Assembly: GCA_036346225.1 (NCBI GenBank)
Contig: JARFIW010001369.1
Span: 124,001-188,000, forward strand
Origin: Platerodrilus igneus
Lineage: Eukaryota; Arthropoda; Insecta; Coleoptera; Lycidae
Length of the DNA stretch: 64,000 nucleotides
Direction of reading: 5' to 3'
Shown: positions 50,101 to 58,082 of the stretch, in pieces
Numbering within the stretch: position 1 is the stretch's first letter
Layout of the letters: each line of letters opens with the position of its first letter
The notes under the pieces: model-generated
What the model was told of the DNA's origin: nothing
The model's database searches: none
The model's input: the letters and a program-made list of their open reading frames with translations, nothing else
Made by a program: the position numbers and the translations under genes

Positions 50101-53100
50101 ATCCGAGTTCATTCTAATATGTATAAATAACTTCCTAATTTTGTGGTTTGAGGTTATTGAATGACACGTATTTATTACAGGGTTTTACACTAAATTATTT
50201 ATGGAAACTTCTTCTGACCGGTTTTCATTGTTGCAACATGCAACCTATTATTTTAAGACGAGTTAATTTTTTTATTACTTTTATTTATACTAACTTTTTA
50301 AATGTAAATACATAACATCCAAATCATTGTAAAAGTAAGTAGAAGCTGTTGTTAGACTTACATTAAATATATAGGATAAATCTTTGAAGTCAATATTTAA
50401 CTGAAGCTTCATAAATACCAACAATATTCCTTGAAAATAATCCAAGGCATTGTTTTGGATGATTCAATAAAAAAGGTTTTAAGAATTCAGCAAAAATTGT
50501 GAATACCTTAAAACTTTTCAAACCTGTATGATACTTAATTTTTTTATCATTATTAGCAAATATTTCTATTGCCAAATTCTCGACTTTTATCTGCAATGCA
50601 AAGAATTGTTTATTAATAGAATGATACTCGTTCTTCAGTTGATCCATATTTTGCACGGTTGTGTCTGTTTGACACGCTTTATTAATTTTTCTATAGAATT
50701 TTGCACAGATTGAGGCTGGGCAGGTTCATCCGATTCCTAACAATAAAAAAGGTACATTAGTAATTCATACACAAAAAATTCATTTTGAATGATAGTTTGT
50801 AGTGTAACCGACCTGAAGGCTGATCCAAACGTCCTCTATAAACGGCACACCGGGCTCCATGATCTAACATCTAGTGGCAGTGGCTCGACGACTCCTACGT
50901 TGTGTTGTTATCATGTGACCCAAGTTCACACTGGAAAGATGGCATTAAAGCGGGAAAGTTTGAAATACCACTACAGAATTTACCTAACTTGACTTTTAAT
51001 CAAAACAATAACCACAAAATAGGTCATTCGCATGAAACCATAGAAAATTGACATTCAAAGCAAAAGCAAACAGTGCCGTACTCAACCTGGGCGATTGGAG
51101 AAAGAGCACGGCAGAGAAAACCACAAACTGCCCTCCCACTTCCAACTGCATTTGGCACATCTCGACAAGGACGGGTAAAGTACAAGTACCCAGATCACCA
51201 ACACTAAAATTAACGGAATGTCAACTATTACCCAGACATACCACACATGACAACTGAAGAAACGTTAGTGTAGACCAGCTAGTCTTTTTAGGTAGGTACT
51301 GAGGTCGGCGAGGCCAATACTACCCAGCTAAAGTTGAAGAGGGGGAACACCAGGAAAATGACCTGCACCTTGACTACCAATGTTCCTCCCCGCATGGACA
51401 TAAAATGTTAGTAATATTCAACAAGGCTCGAACACTCGCTCCCACATACATTAACAGTTTCCAGCCCGTGCTACAAAATATTTCACAAAGACTAGCCGAC
51501 TTCCTATTATTTGCAAAAGGGTACGCTACAAATACATTGACAAGACAACATGAATCACTGAAATGAACTTGAGGTATGATTGCGCATAGTTAAAAGGGCG
51601 GTTATTCTTGATTAGACTATCTCCAACATAGTCATAAATGCAAACGCGAAGCCACGAGATGGTCGATCATACCAGAAGTTCAATTTAATTCTATCACAAT
51701 AATTATCACAAACGTTAAATACTAGTTAATTATATAGAAACATCGGCTAGATATTAGGATATACAAAAACAACAAACATATAATTAAGTTTAAACCAAGA
51801 TGTGAGCAGTGCAGTTGAATATGTGGTTAATATGCTGAAATAAAACAATTACACATAATAAAAATGTCAAACGAATTACAAATATCAAACAAATATAACA
51901 TATGTTGGCAGCAAATACTTATCCAAAATTTTACACCATAAAAACAAGCCCAGATATAGGCGCTAAATTTTTATATAAGTGCATGTTAGTTAAATATATT
52001 AAATTTAGTAAGCAAATGCTAAACATTATTCCTTATGATTGCACCGGTTAAAACGTACCTTTTAAAAAATTAAACACATTGTGGCATTACAAGTTACAAA
52101 CAAAAATATACACAACAACGATGTGGTTAATTCAATTTCTATCTTAAAACCAAAACAAATATCATAGAAATATAATGCTGTTCGTATTCAAACTTGCCTA
52201 ATAATTTGATGCAATATATCTAAGGAATGATGTTGGTACAAATTGCGCGTAAAATCACAGTAAGGGTACATTTACTATTGATACTGCAATATGTGCAATG
52301 CAATGGAAGCTCTAACTCTGCATTAAATACTAAATAAACATTATTCCAAATAAATAAATGTTAGTTTTCGGTCGATAAACCAAACAACACTCATTTATAC
52401 ATAAACATGTTAAATAAAATCATAAATCCACCTGAAAATTACATATTACACCTGATATTAAACAACTGGCAAATTGAGAGACAAAAAAAACAGGTAATCA
52501 TAAATATTTCCTTCAATGTTTACATAAATAATGATTTTACAAGTACCAACATCACACTCAAAACAAAGCTGGAATTACAAGATGTAATCAGATTACCTTA
52601 AATAGTAACTAATTATCAACATAAAACATTACCTTTAATAAAAAACCGCCAAGTGAAATCTTTCAACCTGCCATCTTGAAATCACAAAACAAAGTCTTTT
52701 AACCCTGTCGCCTAGCTCGATCATCCTTACACATGCGTCTCTTATAATGTAAATTCTGACGTCACGGAATGCGTTCAGAAACCTGCAAGTGGTTACTGAG
52801 CTATTCTAACAAATACCTTCAAATATCGAAATGTACACTATATTTGCAATAATTATCAACCAATGAATAATCGATTCAGAAACACTACGGATCACTTTAA
52901 CCTACATGATTTATTGACAATTAATTAGGTATATATTACATGCATAATTGAGTACATAGAACACGCGCTACAGCAGATTTTCGGTATTCGTCAAACATTC
53001 ACCCGAATATGCTCATATATTGTCCATAACGCACTCAATCGTTTCTCAATTTCGCCACAACGTCCGTCTCTTCTTCTCCCAATTGCAGTTACTATGGTTT

Positions 53101-56100
53101 ACGCTCTTCGTCACTAGACATTTTATTCCGAAGTTACTTTTCTCAACATTTTGAGGGTCGAGTAAATTTTATAAATCTATTTGGCTTCTATAAAACTGAC
53201 GTGGCATGTCTCCCCTGCGAATTCTATTGTCTTGAATCGAACATTGTAATTTCATCCTATAGCAAATATTTAATTATTCAACTAGAACGGTTTCAAAATG
53301 ACCGAACGAATGTTCAAGATTACAGATCTTATGAACGTATTCAATCCTGATCACGTCGTTTTTGGGGTACCGCATTCTGCACAGCAATCGTTTCGCATCA
53401 CGGCAAGACCGTTATTTTGACCTTATACGGCCACCGTGCGAAGAGATGATGGTAGTTGGGTATATTGCAACGATTCAGAAGTCAACTTCACCTCATTAGA
53501 CCAGTCATTGAATAACGCTCATGTTTAATTTTTTTAAATGTAATAAGTACGTAATATAAGCTTTTTGTTTTCGAGTGTACACACGCACACGCGCATGCAT
53601 GCACGCACATGCGCGCGCTCGCACACACACACACACATACACGCACACACCACACACACAGGCAGTTACGTGCCACGCCTACTTGACAGATGCTTTTATT
53701 TATGTTATAGCCGACTGTATCATAATAATAAAGGTACAATTATAATCAATGAAGCCGTGTGCTTATAGGCTTAACCGTAACTGGTCACCACTAGCTCGCA
53801 TGAGCCAAGGTTCAATAATAATGTTCGCGCAGAAGCCCTACATTTTCAAACTGACAATATCAAAAGAACTATATGCAAAAGACATACAAGTTGTTACAAT
53901 ATAACTAATAACTAACAGGTTAGGAAATCCGCAACACTTTTGTTAAGTGCTCTTTCATATAGTGAAGTTTTAAATATAGCCGACTTCAAATTCTTAAAAT
54001 GAAGAAGAATGGGCAGATTTGTTATTAATTAATAGTGATATAAAGTGTGCATCATTGCTTGAGAAAATTCCTTACCTTGAAAGGCTTAATCTGATGTCAT
54101 AATTAAGGGCGCCAAACCGTCTGGTCTCAAAAATCCCTTTTGATATTTTACCTACACGAGAGACGGTTATTCGAAATAGGTCTCCTTTGCTTTTGGTTTC
54201 CTAAATTTATCACATCATACTTTACCTTGTCTTATAACATTTTAAAAACACTCATTAACTTTGGTTAAATTAACGAAATTGTTAAATTGAGGGCCTCTTC
54301 CCAAATACAACTTCATCAGTGAGGTAATTCAATATCCTTTTACAAATATATGTATTTTTAGTTAATTCATAAATAAGTTCGAATAAAATTCAACCAATAC
54401 TTATACAAATACTTAAGAAAGGCAAAGAAAAACTTAATTAACCTCAGACTTTGGTAGTTTACATTTAATAACGTAGCTATTTAAAGGTTAATATTAAAGT
54501 AGGATAAAAAAATAAACACTAAAGCACCTAGTACATTATATACAAACAGTAATAAAGATCGGCACTTTACACTCTTTGTATTAAATTCAGAAACATTACG
54601 GATACACTCGAGAAATAATCGGACATATTAAAAATATTTGTACAAATTCAAACGTCTCAAAGAAATAGCAACCACGAGAGATACACCACCAATAACCATA
54701 TACTAACGAAATACAGCCACAAAAAATGTGTTAAAAACGCAAAACAAATTGCGTAGAATTGACATCAAGTGTAATAGCGTGGGGAATTAATGACGGTTCA
54801 CACAGACAGAATCACATTGACTTTGAAAATCGAACAGTTTAGATGCACTATCCTGTGAAAACGAGAAATCGTGCAATAACCCTGCGATGTTAAAACTTAT
54901 AAAACTCCCGGATAATAATAAGAGGGGATCAATTGTGATCAGATCATTACACACCAGCGAGCAGTCCCCAAAAGACGGTGCAAGACGACGGTTGAAAAAC
55001 AGGTACGTTTAATTACGGAACGGTATTTCAAATATTAAGACTGTTAGCGATTGGACAACTCTTCGAACGCGATTAACGCGAACATCAGGTACATGCCTTG
55101 AAGAGAAGTGACCAGCGTCGGGGACTTTTCATTGACTACAGCAGGTTGGAAGTTTACCTATCAAGAGTTTTGGTCTTGAAATGGATGGAGTTTAGGATGA
55201 ATGAAACTAAAACAACTGTAAATTAATTTAATTACAACTACAGGGTGATGTGTTTAAGAAATGAAATCGATTGTTAATATTCATACCTGTGTGAAGCTTA
55301 TTCTTACAAAAACTATTAATGTTGGTACACGCTTCCATACATGTAGAGCGTATTGCTCGAAGTTGAATACATAAAAGTTCGATAGTTTAGAAGGACGTTA
55401 GCCAGTAAAAATTACATTGATTAAGTTCGACGAAATTGTGTTATAGCTTTACGTAGATTTGACCAAATTAAGATAGACTATAATTCTTATTTGTTTTTGT
55501 TTTTGCTATTCACTCCTTTAAAAATCGAGTATTATAATATACTTTAGATATACACAAAGTCGAGTTTAAAAATTACTATGCGGTAAGAAAGTTGTAATCG
55601 AGACTCCCAGAACTTCTAGCAGCAGTAAGAACTACTCAAATATGTACTCGAAAGACCAAACCCTTCGGGAGGGCTTATTTGAATTTGGGATTTTATCTGG
55701 ATGGGTTGGCACGCAAAGGCTTTATATTGACAAGCGGTCTAACGATCTTTCAAGGTAAGCGTATAGATATCTAGTTAAAAGGTCATAATTTGTATACCCC
55801 TAAAAATTTGTCTGTGCGTTCATAAAACCCATTCCGCACCAGTGAAAGCTAACCGGTGCACTAATTTACCGTGATGTCACTTCGCCCTCGTGAAGTAAAA
55901 TTAATCCAGAAACGTAACGTCAATTCAGCACGTAACAAGATTTAATGCCAGTAGTATTTATAGTCTATTTGCTTTAACTTTAGGACGACGTCAAATGCAG
56001 TACTGAAATGGTGACAACTGTATGCAAATAAATACCTAGAATTACAATTGAATGGTGCTGTTATTTAACCAATAAGGTTGGCAGTTCTGTACTGTGTTGC

Positions 56101-56471
56101 CACTAATTCCTCTTGCAAATCGAAGCGATTATCATTCGATATCTGCCAATAGAAATATTCGTATACTTTCATTAAATATATTAGAATTCAAACTAACATT
56201 GGCAATGTGGCATTCTATCCAGCTGTGACGTCATCCTAAAGTTAAAGTGAAAGGACTATAATACTTAAGCCATAATTTTTTGATGATTCATTATTAAATG
56301 AATTTTTTCTGTATTTCAGAAGCAGCACTTAATCTCTTCATCAACGCAAATGCTCAGGATCTACTTAAAGAAATGAAGCCAGACTTAAAGAAGAAACTCG
56401 TATCGATATTATCAAGGTTCCTCGAAAATCTTTTTGAACAAATTCCTTATGATGAATGGATTGTTCAGTAA
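18000..56471 (+). CDS. Takeout/JHBP-family secreted protein, five-exon gene
   Basis: The coding sequence joins 18000-18063, 36355-36598, 47054-47187, 47242-47391 and 56320-56471: 744 nt, 247 residues plus stop, the usual length for takeout proteins. Boundary phases (1, 2, 1, 1) agree at all four introns, and each junction has GT..AG. The product starts with a signal peptide (MYKVIVVVVFFSL, cleavage near GAS/Q). It has the conserved Cys29-x9-Cys39 pair at the mature N-terminus, the alternating beta-strand pattern of the JHBP fold, and the family-typical C-terminal helix ending IPYDEW. Takeout proteins are secreted carriers of small hydrophobic ligands linked to feeding, circadian output and courtship; the ligand here is unknown. 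Introns are 18.3 kb, 10.5 kb, 54 bp and 8.9 kb, three of them filled with repeats. No stop or frameshift interrupts it. A recent paralog elsewhere cannot be excluded. Confidence 0.93.
18064..19039. other. Intron 1, proximal part
   Basis: Non-coding AT-rich intron with no recognised element. It ends where the first satellite monomer becomes recognisable. Confidence 0.5.
19349..20800 (+). repeat. 1.45-kb block, copy 1 of a 4.4-kb duplication
   Basis: It begins CTAGCCGGTTATAC and is highly similar to 23755-25210 at a constant offset of about 4406 bp. Shared text includes 'aaatggttacagactaactc' and 'ggttcgagactgctgtcggg'. The satellite monomers that follow each copy also match each other, so the duplicated unit is larger than this block. 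No terminal inverted repeats or coding signature were found. Confidence 0.8.
20990..22004. mobile_element. 1.0-kb insert in the first duplication copy, with exon-like frame
   Basis: In copy 2 (about 25700) the satellite runs without a break from 'actggaaatt' to 'ataacgtttaaagtgt'. In copy 1 the matching points are about 1.0 kb apart, so about 20990-22004 was inserted here (or lost from copy 2). It contains the - strand frame at 21329-21601. I did not find clear terminal repeats. Confidence 0.5.
21329..21601 (-). pseudogene. Unrecognised exon-like frame
   Basis: On the - strand an acceptor-like tract (attttaatttaattctacag) is followed by an open frame beginning AFALKYFLHYSSQYF and containing FLVRQVGGILHVLLLAGGQR, FIEDYYLSAVDVVKPVHHIW and ASGYISLILATTW. 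The mix of charged, aromatic and hydrophobic residues is unlike the noise frames nearby. A weak donor (GTTTAC) could end it at about 21345. I cannot name the family. It could be a captured host-gene fragment carried in by the 1-kb insert, or an exon of a nested - strand gene. Confidence 0.3.
23755..25210 (+). repeat. 1.45-kb block, copy 2
   Basis: Second copy of 19349-20800. It carries a roughly 26-bp extra segment near 24062 ('actaatcatgagaatacta') and small deletions. It is flanked on both sides by satellite monomers. Confidence 0.8.
25990..26530 (-). repeat. Satellite array, inverted orientation, proximal part
   Basis: From about 25990 the same monomer appears as its reverse complement ('ggcgaacagcaaggtcgcg', 'taaactgttagaagagaata', 'aaaagacgct'). 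The switch point at 25984-25990 is abrupt and lies within a short A-run. Confidence 0.8.
26531..26572. repeat. (AT)n microsatellite
   Basis: About 20 AT dinucleotides, immediately left of the LTR-like sequence. It pairs with the AT tract at its right end. Confidence 0.95.
26573..28880 (+). mobile_element. Probable LTR-derived sequence with repeated PBS leader
   Basis: This 2308-bp sequence starts TGTAGTGTCAGG and ends TTTCACAGCA, so it has TG...CA termini, and AT tracts lie on both sides. A core-promoter-like TATATATA lies at about 27568. Near the right end (28700-28870) a segment of about 50-70 bp is repeated three times: TTCACAGCA, then TTGGCGCCCAA (or a variant), then GTGAGGCTCGATTC. TGGCGCCCAA followed by a GGGGCTCGA-like leader resembles the primer-binding-site region just after a 5' LTR of Ty3/Gypsy elements. 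The layout is consistent with a long solo LTR whose LTR/leader junction was tandemly multiplied. No gag or pol is present. Confidence 0.45.
28881..28912. repeat. (AT)n microsatellite
   Basis: AT tract at the right end of the LTR-like sequence. It may be the other half of the (AT)n target site at 26531. Confidence 0.95.
28913..30256 (-). repeat. Satellite array, inverted orientation, middle part
   Basis: At least six diverged monomers in reverse-complement orientation. Recurrent segments are 'ctacaagaaaattg.gaacaac', 'acaaaataattgaatttaag' and 'aacactttgaacatt'. The array ends where the poly(T) start of the Jockey element interrupts a monomer. Confidence 0.8.
30427..30727 (-). mobile_element. 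tRNA-derived SINE with perfect 16-bp target duplication
   Basis: The 301-bp copy is flanked by ACTAGGTCCTTCACCG at 30411-30426 and 30728-30743. On the - strand it has a tRNA-like head, B box GGGTTCAAATCCC, the family body, and a 3' end near GAGCATTGGGAATGTAAATG. It sits in the 3' untranslated part of the Jockey element, in the same orientation. Confidence 0.92.
30871..31620 (-). pseudogene. Jockey reverse transcriptase, C-terminal part (YADD)
   Basis: The - strand frame contains RAGVPQGSLLSPALFSIF, the catalytic box IALYADDTAILARS, VKYLGVFLDSRLTWKAH, and the thumb/C-terminal region LYQAITRPTFAYASAVWGN. These are canonical Jockey-clade RT blocks with both catalytic Asp residues present. It ends at 30871 with RKPAHTCSGRV, a short tail. 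Upstream it continues through the R1-like insertion to the RT fingers and palm at 33498-34755. The product would act in target-primed reverse transcription, but the copy is truncated, split and frameshifted. Confidence 0.9.
31890..32220 (-). repeat. Tandem duplication in the R1-like 3' region, four copies of a GC-rich motif
   Basis: GGACCATCGGCAGCCGGAAA occurs at about 31893, 31959, 32107 and 32176. The pairs form a direct duplication with a 213-bp offset; each half also has 'cgcagaatttgtac' between the motifs. The motif includes CGGC-A-GCCG self-complementarity. Confidence 0.85.
32226..32267. repeat. (TG)n microsatellite
   Basis: About 18 TG dinucleotides inside the R1-like 3' region, with further TG-rich text on both sides. 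Confidence 0.95.
32683..33507 (-). pseudogene. R1-like ORF2 C-terminal region, fused to Jockey at its start
   Basis: The open frame of 274 codons is intact but partial. It contains YAASAWGHRLN, AYRTTAHDALHVLIGTMPLD and the C-terminal knuckle LTGHGPYPTYRDRM...CTCGEVGTPEDVVFKC, typical of R1-clade elements downstream of the reverse transcriptase. No YADD domain remains. The first six residues (MVLHQA) come from Jockey sequence and the target duplication, so the apparent start codon is an accident of insertion. Transcription from it would give no working enzyme. Confidence 0.85.
33498..34755 (-). pseudogene. Jockey endonuclease end and RT N-terminal part
   Basis: The - strand frame opens with the end of an apurinic-type endonuclease (SDLSSDHNPVLLHL). 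It continues through the linker to RT blocks RKAPGPDGISNRALKALP, FPSTWKTADVIVFRKAGK, NYRPISLLSVVGKIAEAVF and DEQFGFRKGHS. After that, near 33690, a frameshift breaks it: the expected RVVEHIAEGFN is found in the next frame, followed by an in-frame stop near 33649, then FLDVSKAFDKVWHNGLL. The 5' end of the endonuclease is missing. Confidence 0.88.
34786..35275 (-). repeat. Satellite array, inverted orientation, distal part
   Basis: Two to three monomers of the inverted satellite resume after the Jockey element ('atatgac.ttgcaaataaactgtta', 'aattcgaaatatgacgtgc'). They end near 35275. Confidence 0.75.
35276..36354. other. Intron 1, distal part
   Basis: The open frame at 35465-35791 has no recognisable domain and a shadow frame on the other strand. 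A block at about 36160-36336 resembles 4680-4815. It ends with a hairpin GTAACGC-GCTA-GCGTTAC (36310-36327), only 28 bp before the splice acceptor (tttattttttcag) of takeout exon 2. Confidence 0.45.
36355..36598 (+). CDS. Takeout-like gene exon 2
   Basis: Encodes residues 22-103: SYYFLKQCYKSDPQVNTC, then AYINRGIPELRVNEPEPVII and GTFKNINAFGVSNATITAVR. It contains the disulfide Cys pair (C-x9-C) and the amphipathic N-terminal helix of the JHBP fold. Acceptor tcag at 36351-36354; donor GTAATT at 36599. Confidence 0.93.
38188..38222. repeat. (TA)n microsatellite
   Basis: About 17 TA dinucleotides. Confidence 0.95.
39608..39889 (-). other. Unidentified 93-codon open frame
   Basis: The first 65 residues (DYWVKTQAKGQ, DLGHEASVGVNRKIHDQN, KNHKFGTWESLYQLIDVF) are polar and look protein-like. 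The end (LIHHSNISLNMYI) looks random. I know no matching family. It may be a relic of a transposon ORF in intron 2 and antisense to the host gene. Confidence 0.2.
39958..40072. repeat. Short-period minisatellite
   Basis: Alternating units close to 'ttacttagataatttc' and 'ttagatgattacttagaga' repeat about six times with drift. Confidence 0.6.
41134..41818 (+). repeat. Dispersed foldback-like repeat, copy B
   Basis: It begins with a (TA)n tract (41134-41162) and is the inverse of copy A (978-1648). Shared features are 'gaggtcattgaaacccaaat', 'catggttacgccctgtat', and 'gattagtatgcaacgccaca' near its right end. Confidence 0.7.
41819..44529. other. Intron 2, middle part
   Basis: Mostly AT-rich. 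A GC-richer patch at about 42540-42740 looks foreign but could not be classified. A 3' fragment of the SINE family lies at about 43193-43236 ('atgtaatacctttgggtaaa', 'atcaaatgtaggg'). 43864-44520 is GC-richer and may be more of the retrotransposon fragment that follows. Confidence 0.35.
44530..45230 (+). pseudogene. Decayed non-LTR retrotransposon C-terminus
   Basis: One frame near 45010-45150 reads LQFLIGHCKFRHKLEFFHLI, then TPDHLLYHCPPLSH. This is the (F/L)xxGH...H...C knuckle of R1/LOA-type elements, similar to the fragments at 10298-10640 and 7370-7608. Stops and frame changes occur upstream. It lies in intron 2 in the same direction as the host gene. Confidence 0.5.
45309..45563 (+). mobile_element. 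5'-truncated SINE with perfect 12-bp target duplication
   Basis: Flanked by GTATACAAGAAG at 45297-45308 and 45564-45575. The copy starts within the tRNA-like head, just before the B box (GGGTTCGAATCCC), so the A box is missing. It ends AAATCACATGTAGG, which fixes the 3' end of the family. 5' truncation plus a long duplication indicates LINE-driven insertion. Confidence 0.93.
45576..47053. other. Intron 2, last part
   Basis: Non-coding. It includes an alternating purine-pyrimidine tract, (AC)n followed by (GC)n, at 45849-45878. The frames at 45607-45810 and 46336-46545 have no recognisable domain. Confidence 0.45.
45849..45878. repeat. (AC)n(GC)n alternating tract
   Basis: About eight AC followed by eight GC dinucleotides, the sequence type most prone to left-handed Z-DNA. 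Confidence 0.9.
47054..47187 (+). CDS. Takeout-like gene exon 3
   Basis: Encodes SDLDSHQFQFTLYIPHISAR, AKYVSSGILILVQASGGGDY and WGEY. This is the central beta-strand segment of the JHBP fold (family pattern: DL..Y.F...I..I...Y...G.IL..P..G.G). Acceptor tttttcag; donor GTAAGA at 47188. Confidence 0.92.
47242..47391 (+). CDS. Takeout-like gene exon 4
   Basis: Encodes (D)GVRAKIYVKGKPHEIDGRTH, LSLQQLKMDFSVKNIQMGVQ and NVHNGNTVL. It matches the takeout pattern K.Y.KG......G..HL.......F.V..M...V.NL.NGN..L. It is separated from exon 3 by an intron of only 54 bp. Donor GTAAGT at 47392. Confidence 0.93.
47392..48717. other. Intron 4, first part
   Basis: No element recognised. The frame at 47656-47877 is not supported by any motif. 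Confidence 0.45.
48720..49928 (+). mobile_element. Mariner transposon, degenerate, with TIRs and TA duplication
   Basis: The 1209-bp element is bounded by TA at 48718-48719 and 49929-49930. Its inverted ends of about 28 bp are CGTGGGGACTCGATATACAT at the left and the complement of CGAGGGGTGCTCGATATGTA at the right. Length and termini fit a mariner of the DD34D group. Confidence 0.92.
48893..49863 (+). pseudogene. Mariner transposase pseudogene (DD34D, first Asp lost)
   Basis: Starts MKLTREYFRAMISYDF, the mariner N-terminus. The frame then breaks several times (for example a stop after IDAVR near 49120, and frame changes at about 48960 and 49160). Later segments give WIYSYGFESKQQSTVWVSQD, HHDNASFHTSAQTSDYL and LLPYSPDLVPNDFFLYL, ending near 49863. 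The second and third catalytic Asp are present, 34 residues apart. At the first, the usual TGDES is TSAKS, so the Asp is gone. The enzyme would cut and rejoin TIR ends; this copy cannot. Confidence 0.9.
49931..50790. other. Intron 4, between mariner and dispersed repeat
   Basis: AT-rich, no gene seen. The - strand frame 50390-50656 (IKVENLAIEIFANNDKKIKY) has coiled-coil-like composition but no recognised family. Confidence 0.4.
50801..52897 (+). repeat. 1.9-2.1-kb dispersed repeat, copy 2
   Basis: Colinear with 7842-9717, about 8-10% diverged by eye, and in the same orientation. It contains about 255 bp (51650-51940) missing from copy 1. It starts GTAGTGTAACCGACC and ends ACACTACGGATCACTT. 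The small frames 51048-51257 and 52407-52601 are repeat-derived. Confidence 0.8.
53578..53661. repeat. Alternating CA/CG/GC tract
   Basis: 84 bp of nearly pure alternating purine-pyrimidine sequence, a strong Z-DNA-type tract. The apparent Cys/Val- and His/Thr-rich frames across it are compositional. Confidence 0.9.
54898..55002 (+). promoter_or_regulatory. Possible promoter and non-coding first exon
   Basis: TATAAAA (54898) is followed 33 bp later by an initiator-like TCAATT, then GC-richer ATG-free text ending CAG/GTACGT (55002/55003), a strong donor. It could be the 5' untranslated exon of a downstream + strand gene such as the CD36-like one, or part of a mobile element. Evidence is weak. 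Confidence 0.2.
56320..56471 (+). CDS. Takeout-like gene exon 5 (C-terminus)
   Basis: Opens after tatttcag and encodes AALNLFINANAQDLLKEMKP, DLKKKLVSILSRFLENLFEQ and IPYDEWIVQ, with TAA at 56469. This is the C-terminal helix of takeout proteins, usually ending near PYDELF. AATAAA at 56483 and a second AATAAA near 56607 are likely poly(A) signals. Confidence 0.93.
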
Positions 56472-56482
56472 AGACTAATTTG

Positions 56483-56488
56483 AATAAA
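56483..56488 (+). promoter_or_regulatory. Poly(A) signal of the takeout-like gene
   Basis: AATAAA 12 bp after the stop codon. A second AATAAA near 56607 with GT-rich text upstream may be used instead. Confidence 0.5.
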
Positions 56489-58082
56489 TTAAGTAAAATT
56501 TGTAATGTTACTAAAAAATTTGTTGATTAAATAATGTATTTATTTATTAGGTAGTAATATATTGCTGTGCATGTAAGAAAAAAAATTGAAACCCACGTTG
56601 GGTGTCAATAAAAATGCTTTGAATTATAACCTGAAGATGCTCGAATTGCCCTGCTAGTTCTGTCTAGAGGAAACGACGAGAATCCAACATCAAACTTATA
56701 ATGACATCAAATATTCGTTAACAAACAATCCTTCAAATAACAATTGCTACATCCACATACATCTTTCTTTAACATACATTGTCTAAAAAGATACTTACAT
56801 ACAAAAATTAAAATTCACAAATGGAGTTCATAAAATCTCTTTTTGTAATTAGTATTTCACAAATTTCCGTTATGGAAATCACACTATGTACAAATTTTTA
56901 GAAATGAGAATGGATAATTTTTAACAATCTTTTTTAAAACTAATTCAAATGTAGCTGATCAGATATATTCAATAGACCCCTTTACAATGATCGAAAAATC
57001 GACCTCATAGAAATTCCTAAATTATCCACTTACAACAAATTTTTAACACCAAATTCGTATGTAACTTAACTTACTTATGTAAATAAAGCAAACAAAATGT
57101 CATTTTAAAAGATTTTAAAACAACGATATACTTGTTTCCACCATTAGATTATGCTGAGGTTCATAAACTTGTCTATGTCCTATATCATCCATATCCCATA
57201 TCGTTGTATTCTTTTAAAAGTAATTTACCAATAAATGCTTTAAAGAATTCACATCATACTCTTCCATTTGAATTAAGTTATCTTCCAAAAAATCGTTGTT
57301 TATTCAAAACTCAGTTTTGTTATTTACTTCAAAAGCAATTCACTCATCTGCTTGAAGTAGCCATAACTTTTAACGTCGTTTTTATTTATTTATTATCGGA
57401 CGACTAATATCTGTAAATGCAGTGAAACGCTCTGAAATCAACTGAACTCAATTGACATTGATTCTCTTCTTTCATCGGTTTATATAATATAAATTTTATT
57501 AAATCATAAAAATCTGGATAAGTCTATAAATTTCTGGTTGGTTTCATTCACGTAGGTGATGTAAATTTCCGCGAAATTGTGCGTTAATTAGTACATTTTG
57601 CGCTTCCCTGTGATACTAATTAGCATTTTTCACGCTTATCTTATCTAAATTGCTGTCGTTCGGTCGTCATATTTGATTTATTGCATCGTTAAATATCATA
57701 TCTTTTATAAGTTGTTTAAAATTAATAACCGCTATTGCTTGTAATCTATTTGATTTATGGGTTTTAGTACTCAATGAATGAAATTTCTTGAATAATCCAG
57801 GTTTCTCCCTAAGAAGGAAATGCGCTATTTTATTTAAAATACACAACTACACGTTTTGTGCTATTTATAAAATTAGATAAATTTCAATTTTGTTATGAAA
57901 TGATGAAATAAAAATGAACTGAACGTGTTTAAATAATGTATAATAAGATTTCTTCATCTAGTACTTTTTATTAGGAAGATTTCTACGGATTTTTATTTAC
58001 GAAAAATGCACTATTTAAATATACTATTATGCTGCATAAATTAATCTTATAATGTCACGGGTTTTCACATTTAGCGTACAAT
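56489..58082. other. Intergenic DNA
   Basis: AT-rich. The 91-codon frame 57132-57407 has no recognised domain. No RNA gene was seen. Confidence 0.45.

Larger units (their letters stand above)
52898..56319. other. Intron 4, last part
   Basis: Non-coding apart from a CA/CG tract at 53578-53661 and a possible promoter plus 5' exon at 54898-55002 (separate entry). A TACAGGGTG motif at 55241 resembles ends of repeats elsewhere in the window. Confidence 0.4.

Noticed and set aside
53488..53768. Cys/Val- and His/Thr-rich peptides
   Set aside because: Low-complexity translations of the alternating CA/CG tract.
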